64,000 bases of DNA from Erigeron canadensis (Eukaryota; Streptophyta; Magnoliopsida; Asterales; Asteraceae), in NCBI RefSeq assembly GCF_010389155.1, contig NC_057763.1, positions 31,912,645 to 31,976,644 of the forward strand, read 5' to 3'. A program made the position numbers and the translations under genes. The stretch's first letter is position 1. Every line of letters starts with the position of its first letter. The notes under the pieces are model-generated. The model saw only the letters and a program-made list of their open reading frames with translations. It was not told where the DNA came from and did no database searches. Of this stretch, positions 47,001-58,659 are shown in pieces.

Positions 47001-50000
47001 ATGATACATCGATTTTTAAAAAACTTTAGTTTAACCGGCGTGCTGGTCGGCCGTCGGCATATGAGCAACTCGGCCACCGTGATGAGCTTCGGTGACGGTA
47101 GCCACGGTGCACTTGGGTTGCCATTGATGGCCGGAATTGGTTCCGATGCATATGAACCAACACCCATTTCAGCCTTACCTTCTGATGTTTGTAGCATAGC
47201 TGCCGGTCATTATCACTCGCTTGCTGTTACTAGTCAAGGACAAGTATGGTCTTGGGGCCGAAATCTCGAATACCAACTTGGCCGTTCCTTTGATTCTCCT
47301 AGGTATATGTTTTGTTTTATTAATAAACTTTTGAATTTTTTTTTTTTTAATAATAATTTTAGACGTATCCAGAAAGAAAGTAAGTTAGTAAGCACCCAAT
47401 GTTGTCTTCAACGGGTTATGGGTCCCAATACATCGACAGCGTATAGGGAGGTTAAAATGTAGACAACCTTACCCCTACCACGACGGTATATAGAGGCTGC
47501 TTCCCGGTTCTATTTATAAGATAGAAAAGGACATTCAGCCTTGCAAGACATTAGGATAGAACCCTTGACCTCTGTCTCCGTTTGTCATATTTTGCTACAT
47601 TGTACTAGATGAGTAAGCGGAAGAGGTTTTCCTGTTTGGGTTACGTGACTTCTACGTTTGTTTTTTTTTTAAATGACAATCATATAAGTTGTTACGTTGT
47701 TAAAATTTACAAGTTATAAGAGGCCAAATACATGAAACAATAAAATTTGAAAGTTTGGTACCTACAAAAGAAGGAATAAGTATTTGATAATGTATTCAAC
47801 TTAGTCTACTGTATGTACTTCTTTTTCACATATTGATATTGTATGTATCTAGAATGTATTTTGATAATGTGACATCCATATAAGTTGTCACGTCATTAAA
47901 AATCCCAATGGTATTGAAGATATACAATAGCAGTATCTAAAAATTGGATACATAAAGTTGCAATGTTTAGAATTTGAAACATATAGTTAAATATATTTTG
48001 TAAGCAGTTAACCAAAAGAAAGTTTTATTGTCAGGTAATAAAATACTACATCAACACGTGACAAGTTGGATACATCGAAAATTTGGGTTCATCCTCACCA
48101 TTCAGCGTACTTTTTGCTGTATTTGTCATGACCGGCATCCAATATGGTAGATTAGGAAAGATATTGGTACATCTTTTGGTGACCTACAAGGTAGTATGGA
48201 TAATTTTGATGGCCATAAGGATTAATGCTGAATAGGGGTGGTTTCCTTGTATGTTATTTTGAAGTTTGATACAAATAATCTGAGTTTCTGACTTGTAAAA
48301 TGACCCAGACGGTTCATAATACCATCTTTTGGCTGACTTATGCAGTGGCATCTCATTCTCTTTTGAGGCCTACTAAATTCTTGCTTATTTGTAACAGAGA
48401 TACATGGGTGGAACCACAAAGAATAGATGGGTTGAGTGATGTAAAGTCTGCATTTGCATCAGGAGTTGTATCTGCAGCTATTGATGTAGATGGGTATCTA
48501 TATATTTGGGGAAAATCAAAGCGCGGTCAGTTGGGCCTTGGAAATGGTATCGCAGAGGCCGTTCTTCCCAAAAGGATAAAAGTTCTTGATAAAGAAGAGA
48601 TAATAAAGGTGGTCTCAATACCATTCTTAAGGTAGAATTATGAATTTGAATGTCATCATCAGCCTTAGGGGGTATTTGCCTTTGGCATTGCTCTTTATAT
48701 ATGATTATCCAGTCATTTTGTTTCATTTTCATGTAAAAACCAAAAAGTGTCAATGCAGGTGCTCAAAAACTAAATTAAGCTAAAAATGCAATTGCAACTA
48801 AGCACTTTGGAAAATGCAATCCCAAACATCCCTTACTCCCTTAGTGTTTGGATAGTAAAATCTTTCGATTCAGATTTTACATGTTAGTAAAGAATCAGAT
48901 TTTACCTAACAGATGCAGTACTTCAAACATCATTTTCTCAGCTCGTATTAATGTATTATTACAGCCAAGTATCTTGTTTTGATTAATACCAGTGATATCC
49001 TAACTTTCAAAATGCAATGTCAAACACCCTCCAACACATAGAAGGAAACCTAATAAGTTAATGAACAGGTTGTATTTGGATGGGGCCATGCTCTTGCACT
49101 TACTAAAGATGGAAAGTTATTTGGTTGGGGCTATTCAGCAGATGGTAGATTGGGAAAGAGAGGAGACACGATGGCTTCACCACTCGAATCGAGTGCAAAT
49201 TTGTCTTCCAGTTTGAAGCTTGCAGATGCTGAAAAACTAGTCTTGGAAGCTATGGATAAGGAGAATGATATGCCTATTATTTGGGAGCCATGTTTGATTG
49301 ATGAACTAAAAGGTGTTGAAGTTGCAGATGTGTCTTGTGGACTTGATCATACCTTGGTTCTTCTACGTAAGTCATTTATGCACACAACACAATGTTAGTT
49401 TGTCTTTTCTGTATGAAAGTTGCTCAAATAACCTGTTCCTATAAGTGGCAAGTTGGATGGGTTGGGCAATATGTCAAAACAGGTCCAGGTCTACAAATCT
49501 CTTTTGGTATGGGTCAAAATTAGGCAGGTTAGAATAGGTTGATGGCAAATCATTCTTTGTTTATTAAATTCTATGCATAGTTGATACATAAAGGTTACAA
49601 TGATGCAATAAGTTGTATGTATTATACTTTGGGTAACTTTTCTGTCTCTATTTTGTTTTTATCTGCCATGTTGTGTCTAAAACACCAGTCAAATCGGTCT
49701 ATTTATCACTACCCGGAAGCTGTAAATGATATAGTGTTATTTGTTTTAGGTGATGGAACCATACTTAGTGGTGGAAGCAATGTATACGGGCAATTGGGTA
49801 GAGAAACACAAGATCTAGAGCTGCTTCCAGTTGATATAAGTGCCTACCCGGTCTCTATTGCTTCAGGGCTGGGCCATTCTTTGGCCGTATGCCAGATCCC
49901 ATCTGCAGATGGCGGTGGAGTAGCCTCCGGTATCTTTTCATGGGGGTGGGGTCAGAATTCGCAGCTGGGGAGGGAAGGTCCAACGAACATCCCATTGCTC

Positions 50001-50234
50001 GTAGATGGACTTTTAGGTCATAACCCATTGTCAGTGTCAGGTGGACGGGTACACTCCATTGCTTTAACTTCCGACGGAGAGGTCTTTTCCTGGGGTTGTG
50101 GTAGAAGTGGGAGGCTCGGGTTGGGCAGTTCTGTGGATGAGCCAGAACCCATGTTGGTCGAGTTTCCAGAAGATACTAACGTTTTGCAGATTGCCTCGGG
50201 CTTTGATCACAATCTGGTTTTAACTGGCAACTAA
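47001..50234 (+). CDS. RCC1-repeat (UVR8-like fold) protein, possibly mitochondrial
   Basis: Four exons, 47001-47302, 48398-48608, 49069-49366 and 49750-50234, with GT-AG introns, encode 431 residues. The RCC1 fold is a seven-bladed propeller, and seven blade signatures are visible: GDGSHGALG, WGRNLEYQLG, WGKSKRGQLG, WGYSADGRLG, GGSNVYGQLG, WGWGQNSQLG, WGCGRSGRLG. A Glu/Asp-rich insertion lies between the fourth and fifth blades. It resembles the plant RCC1-family protein I recall as At5g08710 more than UVR8 itself. The UVR8 photoreceptor Trp cluster and C-terminal tail are not evident, so a UV-B receptor role is not implied. The N-terminus (MIHRFLKNFSLTGVLVGRR) is basic and lacks acidic residues, as in mitochondrial presequences. 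A weaker donor (AAAG|GTGGTC) was chosen for exon 2 because the later AAG|GTAGAA would insert eight residues into a blade. Confidence 0.88.
47390..47600 (-). mobile_element. SINE-type insertion in intron 1 of the RCC1 gene
   Basis: On the minus strand GGGTTCTATCC (47556-47566) resembles a tRNA B-box. The region CTTACCCCTACCACG...GAGGCTGCTTCC (plus) is a body pattern I associate with plant tRNA-derived SINEs. Ends and A-box are not clear. Confidence 0.45.
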
Positions 50235-50447
50235 ATGGTTATGCTGATATGATTGCCTTCAAGATTCATTTGGTATCAATTGCGTATGTGCGATAAAAAT
50301 GTGGAACTATCACTAATCTAACTTCATACACAAAAGATATTGCATTTAATGTATGAAATGTATCTTGTACTCTTATTTACTTATCAGCTGATGCTTAAAC
50401 TTACAACATTGTGAAAGGCAATGTTCATGAATTTTCAGTACAAAATC

Positions 50448-51209
50448 TCAAAAGTTTTCGGGGCTGTCATCCAATTGTTTCTCATCTTCAATATCCACCT
50501 CCAATATCTCCTGTAATTAAACCACATTTCTGCCATTAGAGAAACCATTTGATGATCAAGTCTTACTAGTAGTTTTAAATCTAGATTGCTTACTGGAATC
50601 CTCTCCTTCAAATAGTTCCCAATTCGTGCTAATATCAACGAACGTTCATGCCAGAATCGACCCTTGAGCCTAATCTTCACAAACGGTCCATCAACTTCAG
50701 CTAATTCAGCAACTCCTGTTTTCATAATTCACATTCCTTTATTTATACCATCATCATTTAAAACAATTACACGAAATGTCTTAAGCGGTTAAGCCCTTAA
50801 TTGGTTACCTGTCATTCCAACTGATGTATCAAACAAGTGCGAAAACTGTAGTACAACAATGACCAACATTAAAAGATTTAAAAGGATTAAGAATTTAAGA
50901 TATGGAAATCTAGATAAGTAGTTCAGACTAATTGCAACTTGCCTTTGTTGTTCTAGCATCATCTAAAACAAGCTTGACATTGTCTTCAGTTAAGTCAAGT
51001 GATGCAGAAACCTTGAAAATTTTCCGGATAACTAGAGGTGGTTTCAAGGCTCTAAGACGCCGTGGCAGTGTAATTGGCTGCTTTAGATGTGAAGTTAGGA
51101 AGCTCGTGTTCGTTAAGGTTCGACTACGGTTAGAAGTGTAACATTGTTGTGGTGATATCTGGTGGCGATGATAGTAATAAACGACATGGACAACGTTTGT
51201 GGCCATCAT
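50448..51209 (-). CDS. Small plastid-targeted conserved protein, NifU-C-like region lacking CxxC
   Basis: Four exons on the minus strand, 50943-51209, 50809-50845, 50594-50715 and 50448-50510, join in frame to 162 residues. The first ~65 residues are rich in Ser, Thr, Arg and His, as in chloroplast transit peptides. The mature part runs SLDLTEDNVKLVLDDAR, then a Val/Glu-rich strand region around VAELAEVDGPFVKIRLKG, then RIGNYLKERIP and an acidic tail. The layout recalls the NifU C-terminal domain, but where the iron-sulphur Cys pair would lie there is GRFWHER, so cluster binding is unlikely. Function unknown. The first intron uses AAAG|GCAAGT, a GC donor with otherwise perfect consensus; the others are GT-AG. 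The gene converges on the RCC1 gene, stop codons about 210 bp apart. Confidence 0.75.
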
Positions 51210-52820
51210 CTTTTTTTTTTTCTTTTTCTAATTTCTATCTATCTTTACTTACCAGAAAGTAAGAAACACATTCCAATTGGTGTTTTGTCCATAAGTTTGT
51301 GTTGATATGTAATGTGGGGGCATCCTATCCACTGATTTATATATTAACCAAACACCCCCTAAAGTATTTCGGTTACAATATTACATGAACAATATGTTAA
51401 GTCGTTATTGAGAAAGGTAACATAAATTTCAAATTTGGACAGCTCAAAATTTTTGTATGTTTAGAAAAAAATTCTAAAATTCAATTATTTACTTTTAAGG
51501 GAATATGGAACCAATTTTCAAATCCTATATGTTTTCCTGTAAATGTGAATGATTACATATGCAACTTAATTATATATATATATTGTTGATAGAACATAGA
51601 GAAAAAAATAAGTTTCTTTTTAATCTTGACCATCTAAATTAATAAGCAAATGAATCATAGCCCTTGAAACTAAATGTCAAACTTAACTAATATAAACAAT
51701 GTATTACTCGTAATTAATATTAAATGAAATGAAATACTCTACTTTGACTAATATACTATTGCCAGTGATTTTAAACTTGGCGAATACAACCCATCGTATC
51801 AAATTTATATTTAGAGGCAAGCTATATATTACCCACAAATTTTCAAACCGGGTTAAATATAAAATCATCGAAGCTCAATCTGTTTTGGGATGGGGGTCAT
51901 AGGGCTAGATAATTTTCACATGCACAGATTTTATTTTTGAAATTATATACATAATGTTAGTAAAGCTTGGATAGAAAATTCAATGAAATTTTGATTGTAG
52001 ACATTTATTCAAAATGATAAACAAAATAAATCATAACATTTGAAACTAAAGTCAAACTTACCTAAAATAGACATTGTATAAACATCGAAATTGAAATATT
52101 TGAACACAATTGCAGAAGTTTTACAACTTGACTGATGGTGTATTTTAGATTTTGAATCAAATGTTATAACATATTTATACCATTAATATAAGTCCACTAA
52201 TATAAGTATTTTTTGCATTAATCACTACGAAGAAAGCTACTATGTCACATATTAATTTAGTTATCAGATACTTAGTTTGTTTCAAAAAAATTTGTTATAT
52301 AAAAAATCTACTTGAAAATTCTAGCCAAAACCTATCAACCCAACAAAAATCGGGTTGGCAATGAGTTGGTGGGTTGATTTCAAGACACATGGTACATGGG
52401 TAGGTTGGCGTGTTAAATGGGTTCGTGGGTTGATCTCGGTTCATATGAGTTGGTTTGGTTGACGGGTTCATTTGAAGTCAAATGAGTTGTGAGTTTTCGG
52501 ATCAAATGAGTTGATGAAGCGACCTATTAACGTATATATTATATAACTTTAAATAAATCCGGTTGGCGGGTTGACCTATTAACCCAAATGGTCAACCCGA
52601 CCTCGGGGAAAAAATCAAGTTAGCGGGTTACCGGGTCAAGATTTCACTCGGTTTCAAGTCAACTTTCAAGCAAAGTAGATTATTGACAATCTTAATATAT
52701 ATTAAACCGACTCTATATATCTAATATCAACATATGTAAAAAATTTAGGACTTTATTTTAACATTATGCTCGATTTTATAATAAACTTATGTTTTTGATA
52801 AAGGCTTTTAAGTTACTTGG
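51210..52820. other. Intergenic spacer
   Basis: No gene. A T/pyrimidine run lies just upstream of the plastid-protein start. The stretch 52330-52690 is full of degenerate GGGTTGG/GGGTTGAC words, which looks like an old TE rather than coding sequence. Confidence 0.45.
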
Positions 52821-52822
52821 TT

Positions 52823-52851
52823 ACTCTGTCACCGACCGGGTATTAATCTAG
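52823..52851 (+). mobile_element. Helitron 3' end (candidate)
   Basis: An imperfect hairpin ACTCTGTC-ACC-GACCGGGT (52823-52841) is followed after six bases by CTAG and then T. It shares GACCGGGTATT(A/G)ATCTAG with the end at 56265. The 5' end was not located. Confidence 0.5.
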
Positions 52852-53387
52852 TTATATATATATATGGCTATCATAACTAAGAGAAAAAATTATTTTAAGA
52901 GTAGATCTTGACCATTGAAAATCTAAAGAAAACTAATCTAAGCCATTGAAATAAAAAGTCAAATTCATAGTTATATATATATAGAGAAACTTGGTAAATT
53001 ATATACAACTTTTACTACATATGCATACACATTCCTGTTTAATCTACGTGATTGAACATTAAATATAGAATGACAAATACAATATTAAAACTTAAAAGTT
53101 AAATACCCAAACATGGAAAGGTTTAAATTCTATTATACGTACATAACACCGAGAGGCAAGAATGACAACCAAAAGTATACGGAAAAAGAAACTAAAAAAT
53201 TTTCATTGTGCTTTACTCAAACATTCTTAGTTAATATAGAATCTTTATAAATGGGTAAGGATTTGATAATTTCCACTATAAAAATCACAAACCTTTACTT
53301 TTCATTTGAATACGTCGTAAGTTTCAAGCAGCAATGAGATTCTAATGTGTTTTTACATTTATATTTTTCCATATGACATTGCTTTAA

Positions 53388-53392
<5 letters not shown>

Positions 53393-53428
<36 letters not shown>

Positions 53429-53957
53429 ATATAGATCAAATGAGAAGTTACCTTAAAGAGAGAAGAGAGAGAAAGTTCGTTTTTATTTTTTTAGCTTGTT
53501 TTTTTGAACTTTTTTTTTCCCTTTTTCACTTTTTTCATTCCCTCTTTAATTAACCAATTTCATATAAAAACTTTTAAAATTTTTTAAAAATATTTTTTTT
53601 TCCAAAAGGGCGTAGCCCGTAAGCTATAGGCGAAGCCTCTCAGACCCATGATAGCTAAGGGTGTAGCCCGTTAGGTAGATCACCCCATCACCAATCACCC
53701 CTATGACCTATCAGCCTCTATAACCTATCACTCCTACCAGCTACCCCTTATTAATATCCTTAAGGGCGAAGCCCGTACCGTACTCTTACATATATAGCTC
53801 ACTAACTCGGGTTAGAATTTTTTTTTTTTTTTAAATTTTTTTTATGGATTGAATTAGTTAAAACAAGAATGAAAAAAGTGAAAAAAAAAAACAAGCTAAA
53901 AAAAAAAAAAACGGACATTTTCTCTCTTCTCTCCTTAAGAACCTTCTCTCTGGATCT

Positions 53958-54008
<51 letters not shown>
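53393..54008. mobile_element. Micron-like MITE flanked by TA microsatellites
   Basis: TA tracts at 53393-53426 and 53964-54008 flank a 537-bp element with ~80-bp imperfect terminal inverted repeats. The left end has AGAGAGAAGAGAGAGAAAGT and a T-run with TAGCTTG. The right end is the reverse, an A-run with CAAGCTA then TTTTCTCTCTTCTCTCC. The interior carries several short palindromes of the form GGGCGTAGCCCG or GGGCGAAGCCCG (about 53609, 53659 and 53763). Insertion into TA microsatellites recalls the Micron MITEs described in rice. Confidence 0.7.
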
Positions 54009-54011
<3 letters not shown>

Positions 54012-54228
54012 GTCACATGCAAATTCATTTTTCTTTTCATTCTTGACGTGATCGATGTCTTGAACGTTTTACAGAAAACATGTACAACAACATATATATA
54101 TATATATATATAATATATAATATATATATTATATATATATATATGTTGTTGTACATGTTTTCTGTAAAACGTTCAAGACATCGATCACGTCAAGAATGAA
54201 AAGAAAAATGAATTTGCATGTGACTTAA
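54008..54228. repeat. 221-bp near-perfect palindrome with TA-rich loop
   Basis: The left arm 54008-54091 is matched base for base by the reverse complement at 54145-54228: 84-bp arms with no mismatch seen. The 53-bp centre is (TA)n-like and nearly self-complementary. It abuts the right TA tract of the MITE. There is no coding potential. Confidence 0.9.
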
Positions 54229-56236
54229 ATGAAGTTCGTCGTCTTGAATGAATTGTAACTAATAACGTTTAGTAAAATAATTAATTATGATTCTTTTTTT
54301 TTATCATTTATCTTTGTAGGATGAGGTTGATGGTGTAAGAAAGACAATCTCAAAAACAAGAATCTCTTAGTCCTAATTTATTATGTTATTTAATAAAGTT
54401 GATTATTCTTTCATTTACATTGTTGTAGGTTCGTATTTTTTGAATACTTTAATTGTCAATTGATCAACTTTTAGAAGTTTTAACATCAGTATTTGTTAGC
54501 TTCAATTTTTTTATACATTTTTTATAATCTTCACAGTTCAAGTTTCAAGAAATATTTAGAGATCCGTTGCTATTTTGTGTTTTTTTTCCAAATAATGTAA
54601 TTGTAATTGTACTTTTGTTATGTCATTAAGCATTTTGCTTAATGACTTTATTTGTAATAATATTACGCAGCTCTAGAAAGAAATTATGTCACATACATCT
54701 AATTTATTAACTTTTATATTTTTTTCAACAAAAAATGGTATGAATATAAACTATTGTAAATATGATTCTAGATAACACTTTGAAAGTTACAAATCAAAGA
54801 ATTTTCATTACAATTTAATTTATGTAATATGTATCCAGATTATTTTTATTTTGTTTTTAAGTATTGAACATTTCCAAAATTTGATACATTTGGTATTAAC
54901 AGATAATTCTATAAGAAAAAGATACACATTTGTACGAACTTTATTAAATGATGCTAAATCTTTATAGCTACATGAGTTTATTTTGTTTTTAGTTTATAAT
55001 TTCGCATTATAGATGAAAATAAAATTTATGTGGAAGAAAATAAATAACTTATTCAAAAGTTCATGCTAATTAATACTGAAATCAACTTCCACTTTTTATT
55101 CTTATTATTATTATTATTTTTAATGATAATTGTGTTATTGTTATTTAGACAAGTTTTCTAATGGTAATTACCTAAAACTATTAAAATATTTTAAATAAAA
55201 TTAACTAAATATATAAAACCCAGTTAATAATCAATAATACTATTAATCTTATGTGGAAGATCTTAGTTGATATCAATTTTTAATACCCACAATAAAAAGA
55301 CAAACAAATTTGGATTTTGAAAAGAATAATCAGGTACAATAAATAAAAAAATCCGAATCCACAATTCAAGCAAGTTTATATCAATTTCCTTTCTGAATCA
55401 TGATAAATGTCCAATCTTCATTAATATCATATCTAAGTCTAGAAATGATAAATATACCTGCGTCCGATAGGAAATGTGATACTCAAACTCATTCAAACTG
55501 GGGAATCTCCAAGTTGACCAAAGGATGGACACGAGTATAAAGATGTAATTTCATTGGTGAGGATGGAGACAAAGATGGAAAACAATAGATCCCCTATTTC
55601 TCATACCCGAACCCGAATAATTATATATATTTAATAAAATCACATTATGGTTTTTAAATTCACATTATAAAAAGGTTGAACTACACATTCTCTTATCCAT
55701 TTTCTAATATTTATTCAAACATGAAATCCCCGATTACCCAATGGGGACGAGTATGAGGATGTAATCTAATTCTTCAACGGGGATGAGGACCGTGGTGGGG
55801 ATTGCAAGTATCGAGTATATATGGAGATGAAGATTAAGATTCCTGGTGATCCCTGTCCCATTACCATCCCTATCTACGTCTACGTCTAATATGATAACAT
55901 ACATAGAAGAACAAAATTGGATTGGTAACAACAGTTAGGTACAACACTCATTGTATCAATTTAAAGAACAATCATCGTAGCAACTTGAAAGGATTGAGTT
56001 TTTCTGTCTAAATTCTTGGGTGATAAGGTTTCTTGCCAAGAGATTTAAATTGATGATTTATTTGATAAGGAAACTATGTAATACAGCCCAGTTAAGATAA
56101 CTAAATTTAAATATCTTTACAAATTTCAGAATGCCATCTTTTATACCAATGACGATTCTAATGTAAGATAATTTTGTTTTATGAGATAAAATTGATCGTG
56201 TTTTGCATGCTCTATCGATATATTTTAATGTTTCCA
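54229..56236. other. AT-rich intergenic spacer
   Basis: No gene found. It may include the body of the Helitron whose 3' end is at 56265, but no 5' TC end was recognised. Confidence 0.4.
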
Positions 56237-56265
56237 ACCCGGTCAACGACCGGGTATTGATCTAG
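56237..56265 (+). mobile_element. Helitron 3' end
   Basis: A perfect 8-bp-stem hairpin ACCCGGTCAACGACCGGGT (56237-56255), six bases, then CTAG at 56262-56265 followed by T. This is the standard Helitron terminus. The start of the element was not found. Confidence 0.6.
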
Positions 56266-56504
56266 TTAAACTAGTTGGCATACATGACGTTCCTTTCGCA
56301 CCAGTTTAATATGAATTATATTCAATGCTCAAAACTTCACATTTTGTTTCCCTCCTTTCTCCTTCACCTACTTAGATTTAGAAGATAATTTAACTGTTTT
56401 TCGATTCAAACATGATGTTGTTGTAAAGAGGTGGAAAGATTGGTTTTATGATAAGTGTATTCAAGTCAAAGACGACTTGATTTTTTCGCAGTCCAAGATG
56501 TTAA

Positions 56505-56841
56505 GGGCCCGTTTGTTTATAGAATTGTTTTCTAGTTTTTATTTTTTATTTTTCTAGAAAATGAAAGGAACTTTTATTTTCTAAAAAACAAATAAAAAAT
56601 TGAAAACGCGTTCTAATTTGAAAACTTGAAAACATATTAGAGATGTAAAGAGAGATAAGGAGAAAATTAGAAAATGAAAATGAAAAACAAGAAAAAGATG
56701 TTTTCAAGTAATCTATTGAAAATTGTAAAACATTGTTTTTGTTTTCATGGAAAACATTTTTAGAAAAACTATGATTAGAACACGTTTTCTGTTTTCTATG
56801 TTTTCTTGAAAAACAAAGGGTGTTTTCTGCAACCAAACGCA
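56505..56841. mobile_element. MITE-like element with CCCGTTTG-type inverted ends
   Basis: The left end GGGCCCGTTTGTTTATAGAA and the right end (reversed: CTGCGTTTGGTTGCAGAAAA) form an imperfect inverted repeat. The 337-bp interior is rich in GAAAAC/GTTTTC words on both strands. No clear target duplication was found. Confidence 0.5.
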
Positions 56842-57169
56842 GAGTGAGCTTTTGATATGAAAGGCATAAATTTTTTGTTGTAAAATTTAAGGCTTTATAA
56901 TCGAAAACTTACTAGTTAAATGACTACTATCTTTTAAGAAATGGAAATAAATATAGAACGAGTTAAAGGTATCACTATCCTTTTCAAAAGGATGATATAA
57001 TATGAATCGTATGGGTAAATGTTCTTTTGAATACTTAATTTTGGTTGAAATTTAAGGGTCAAAATCTAGCCATTAGATCATCTCTATCAATGATTAGGAT
57101 TGAAATTTATCCCTTAATTATATAAAAAAAAACACGGAGGGGTATTTACATAAATTTGCTAACAAAACA

Positions 57170-57360
57170 AAACTCTCACCAAGTTTATCATTCTCCTTTC
57201 TCTTTTCAACTTTCCTTCTGATGAAAAACACAGACACACACAAACACACACTCTCTTTCCCTCGTTCTCTCTCTCATCTACTCCGGCGACCACCACTACT
57301 GCTGCCACCATCATCTCGAGCTCCACCCCCTGCCTGGATCTCCACCTCAAACTACTAGCA
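57170..57360 (+). other. CT-rich, 5'-UTR-like stretch without a following gene
   Basis: A pyrimidine-rich leader with CT and CA repeats ends in an ATG at 57371 that opens only about 13 codons. It could be an orphaned 5' end of a gene disrupted by the satellite and TEs downstream, or a chance simple-sequence region. Confidence 0.3.
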
Positions 57361-57927
57361 GCAACAACAAATGAATGATGATATTTTAGATATTATTAGA
57401 GTGTATATATAAAGAATAGATAATCAAACCATGTTTATTCATGATTTGTAGTTCTTTTCTATTATTTTTGTTTTTTCATATGATAAGGAATTGTATCCTT
57501 GGTTGTTGTTGTTTAATTTTTTTTAAAGTGTTTGATGAAATGTCTAAATCAAAGTGTATAAATCAAATTTAATTATATACGTATTTGCTTACTATACATC
57601 CAATCATACTTGATTGTACATAGATCTATTCTAGCATTTGAATTTGTTATATTTTATTAGCTATTTAATTGACTTTATTGTTTGGTATAATATTGTTTGC
57701 AAGGTGTTTGATGAAATGTTTGAACCAAAGTATATGATTAAGAATTAAATCACATTTAATTGAGTATTGCATACAAAGTGTTTGATGTAATGTCCAAACC
57801 AAAGTTTGATAATATGATTTAATCACCTTTATGATTCTGAATAAAATCAAATTTAATTGGCTAAATCAATCAAATTTGATTGGTCAAAACAAGCACATAT
57901 GATACGAAATACAAAAGATTCAAACAT

Positions 57928-58594
57928 ACAATCAAATTTGATAGTGTATAGGTTTATTGATATAAATTTGTTTGTGCAAATGTATATATAAAATCAAATT
58001 TGATTTTATATATATTTTTGAAATTGTACGTATACAATCAAATTTGATTATATATACGTTTGTTGATATAAACCACATTTGTTTGTGTAAATGTATGAAT
58101 AATATCTAATTTGATTTTGTATATCTTTTTGAAACTGTACGTATAAATCAAATTTGATTGTGTATAAGTTTGTTCATATAAACTCCATTTGTTTGTGTGA
58201 ATCTACGAATAAAATCAAATTTGATTTTGTATAGCTTTTTGAAACTGTACGTATACAATCAAATTTGATTGTGTACACGTTGTTAAAATAAACTCCATTT
58301 GTTTATGTAACTGTATGAATAAAATAAAATTTGATTTTGTATAGTATTTTAATAATGTATATATATAATCAAATTTGTTTGTGTATAAGTTTGTTGATTT
58401 AAAATCCATTTGTTTGTTTAAATTTATGCTTAAAATCAAATTTGATTTTGTATAAATTTTTGAATATGTACGTATACCATCAAATTTGATTTTATAGGTT
58501 TGTTGATATAAACTTCATTTTTTTTTTGTAAATATATGAATAAAACCAAATTTGATTTTGTATAACATTTTGAAACTGTATGTATACAATCAAA
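57928..58594. repeat. Tandem repeat, ~110-bp unit built on a 14-bp palindrome, about six copies
   Basis: The unit contains ATCAAATTTGATTTTGTATA, then TTTTGAAACTGTACGTATAC, then AATCAAATTTGATTGTGTA, then GTTTGTTGATATAAACTCC and CATTTGTTTGTGTAAATG. The GTACGTATAC-type word recurs at about 58027, 58138, 58248 and 58468. The palindrome AATCAAATTTGATT, or a one-base variant, occurs about twice per unit, and scattered copies begin near 57843. Confidence 0.8.
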
Positions 58595-58659
58595 CTTTTT
58601 GAAATATATGAAGGCCAATGCGCCCTTCATTCCAAAAGGGTGCCCTTTTAGGGTTGTAG

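Noticed and set aside
46898..47197. Minus-strand frame overlapping RCC1 exon 1
   Set aside because: Antisense shadow of the first exon extended into non-coding DNA.
53869..54051. Lys/Ile/Tyr-rich 60-codon frame
   Set aside because: It translates an A-run and a TA microsatellite.
57159..57350. Minus-strand Val/Cys-rich frame
   Set aside because: Product of CT/CA simple repeats read on the opposite strand.
57928..58594. CRISPR-like array
   Set aside because: The periodic sequence is a diverging tandem satellite without unique spacers, and the genome is a plant's.
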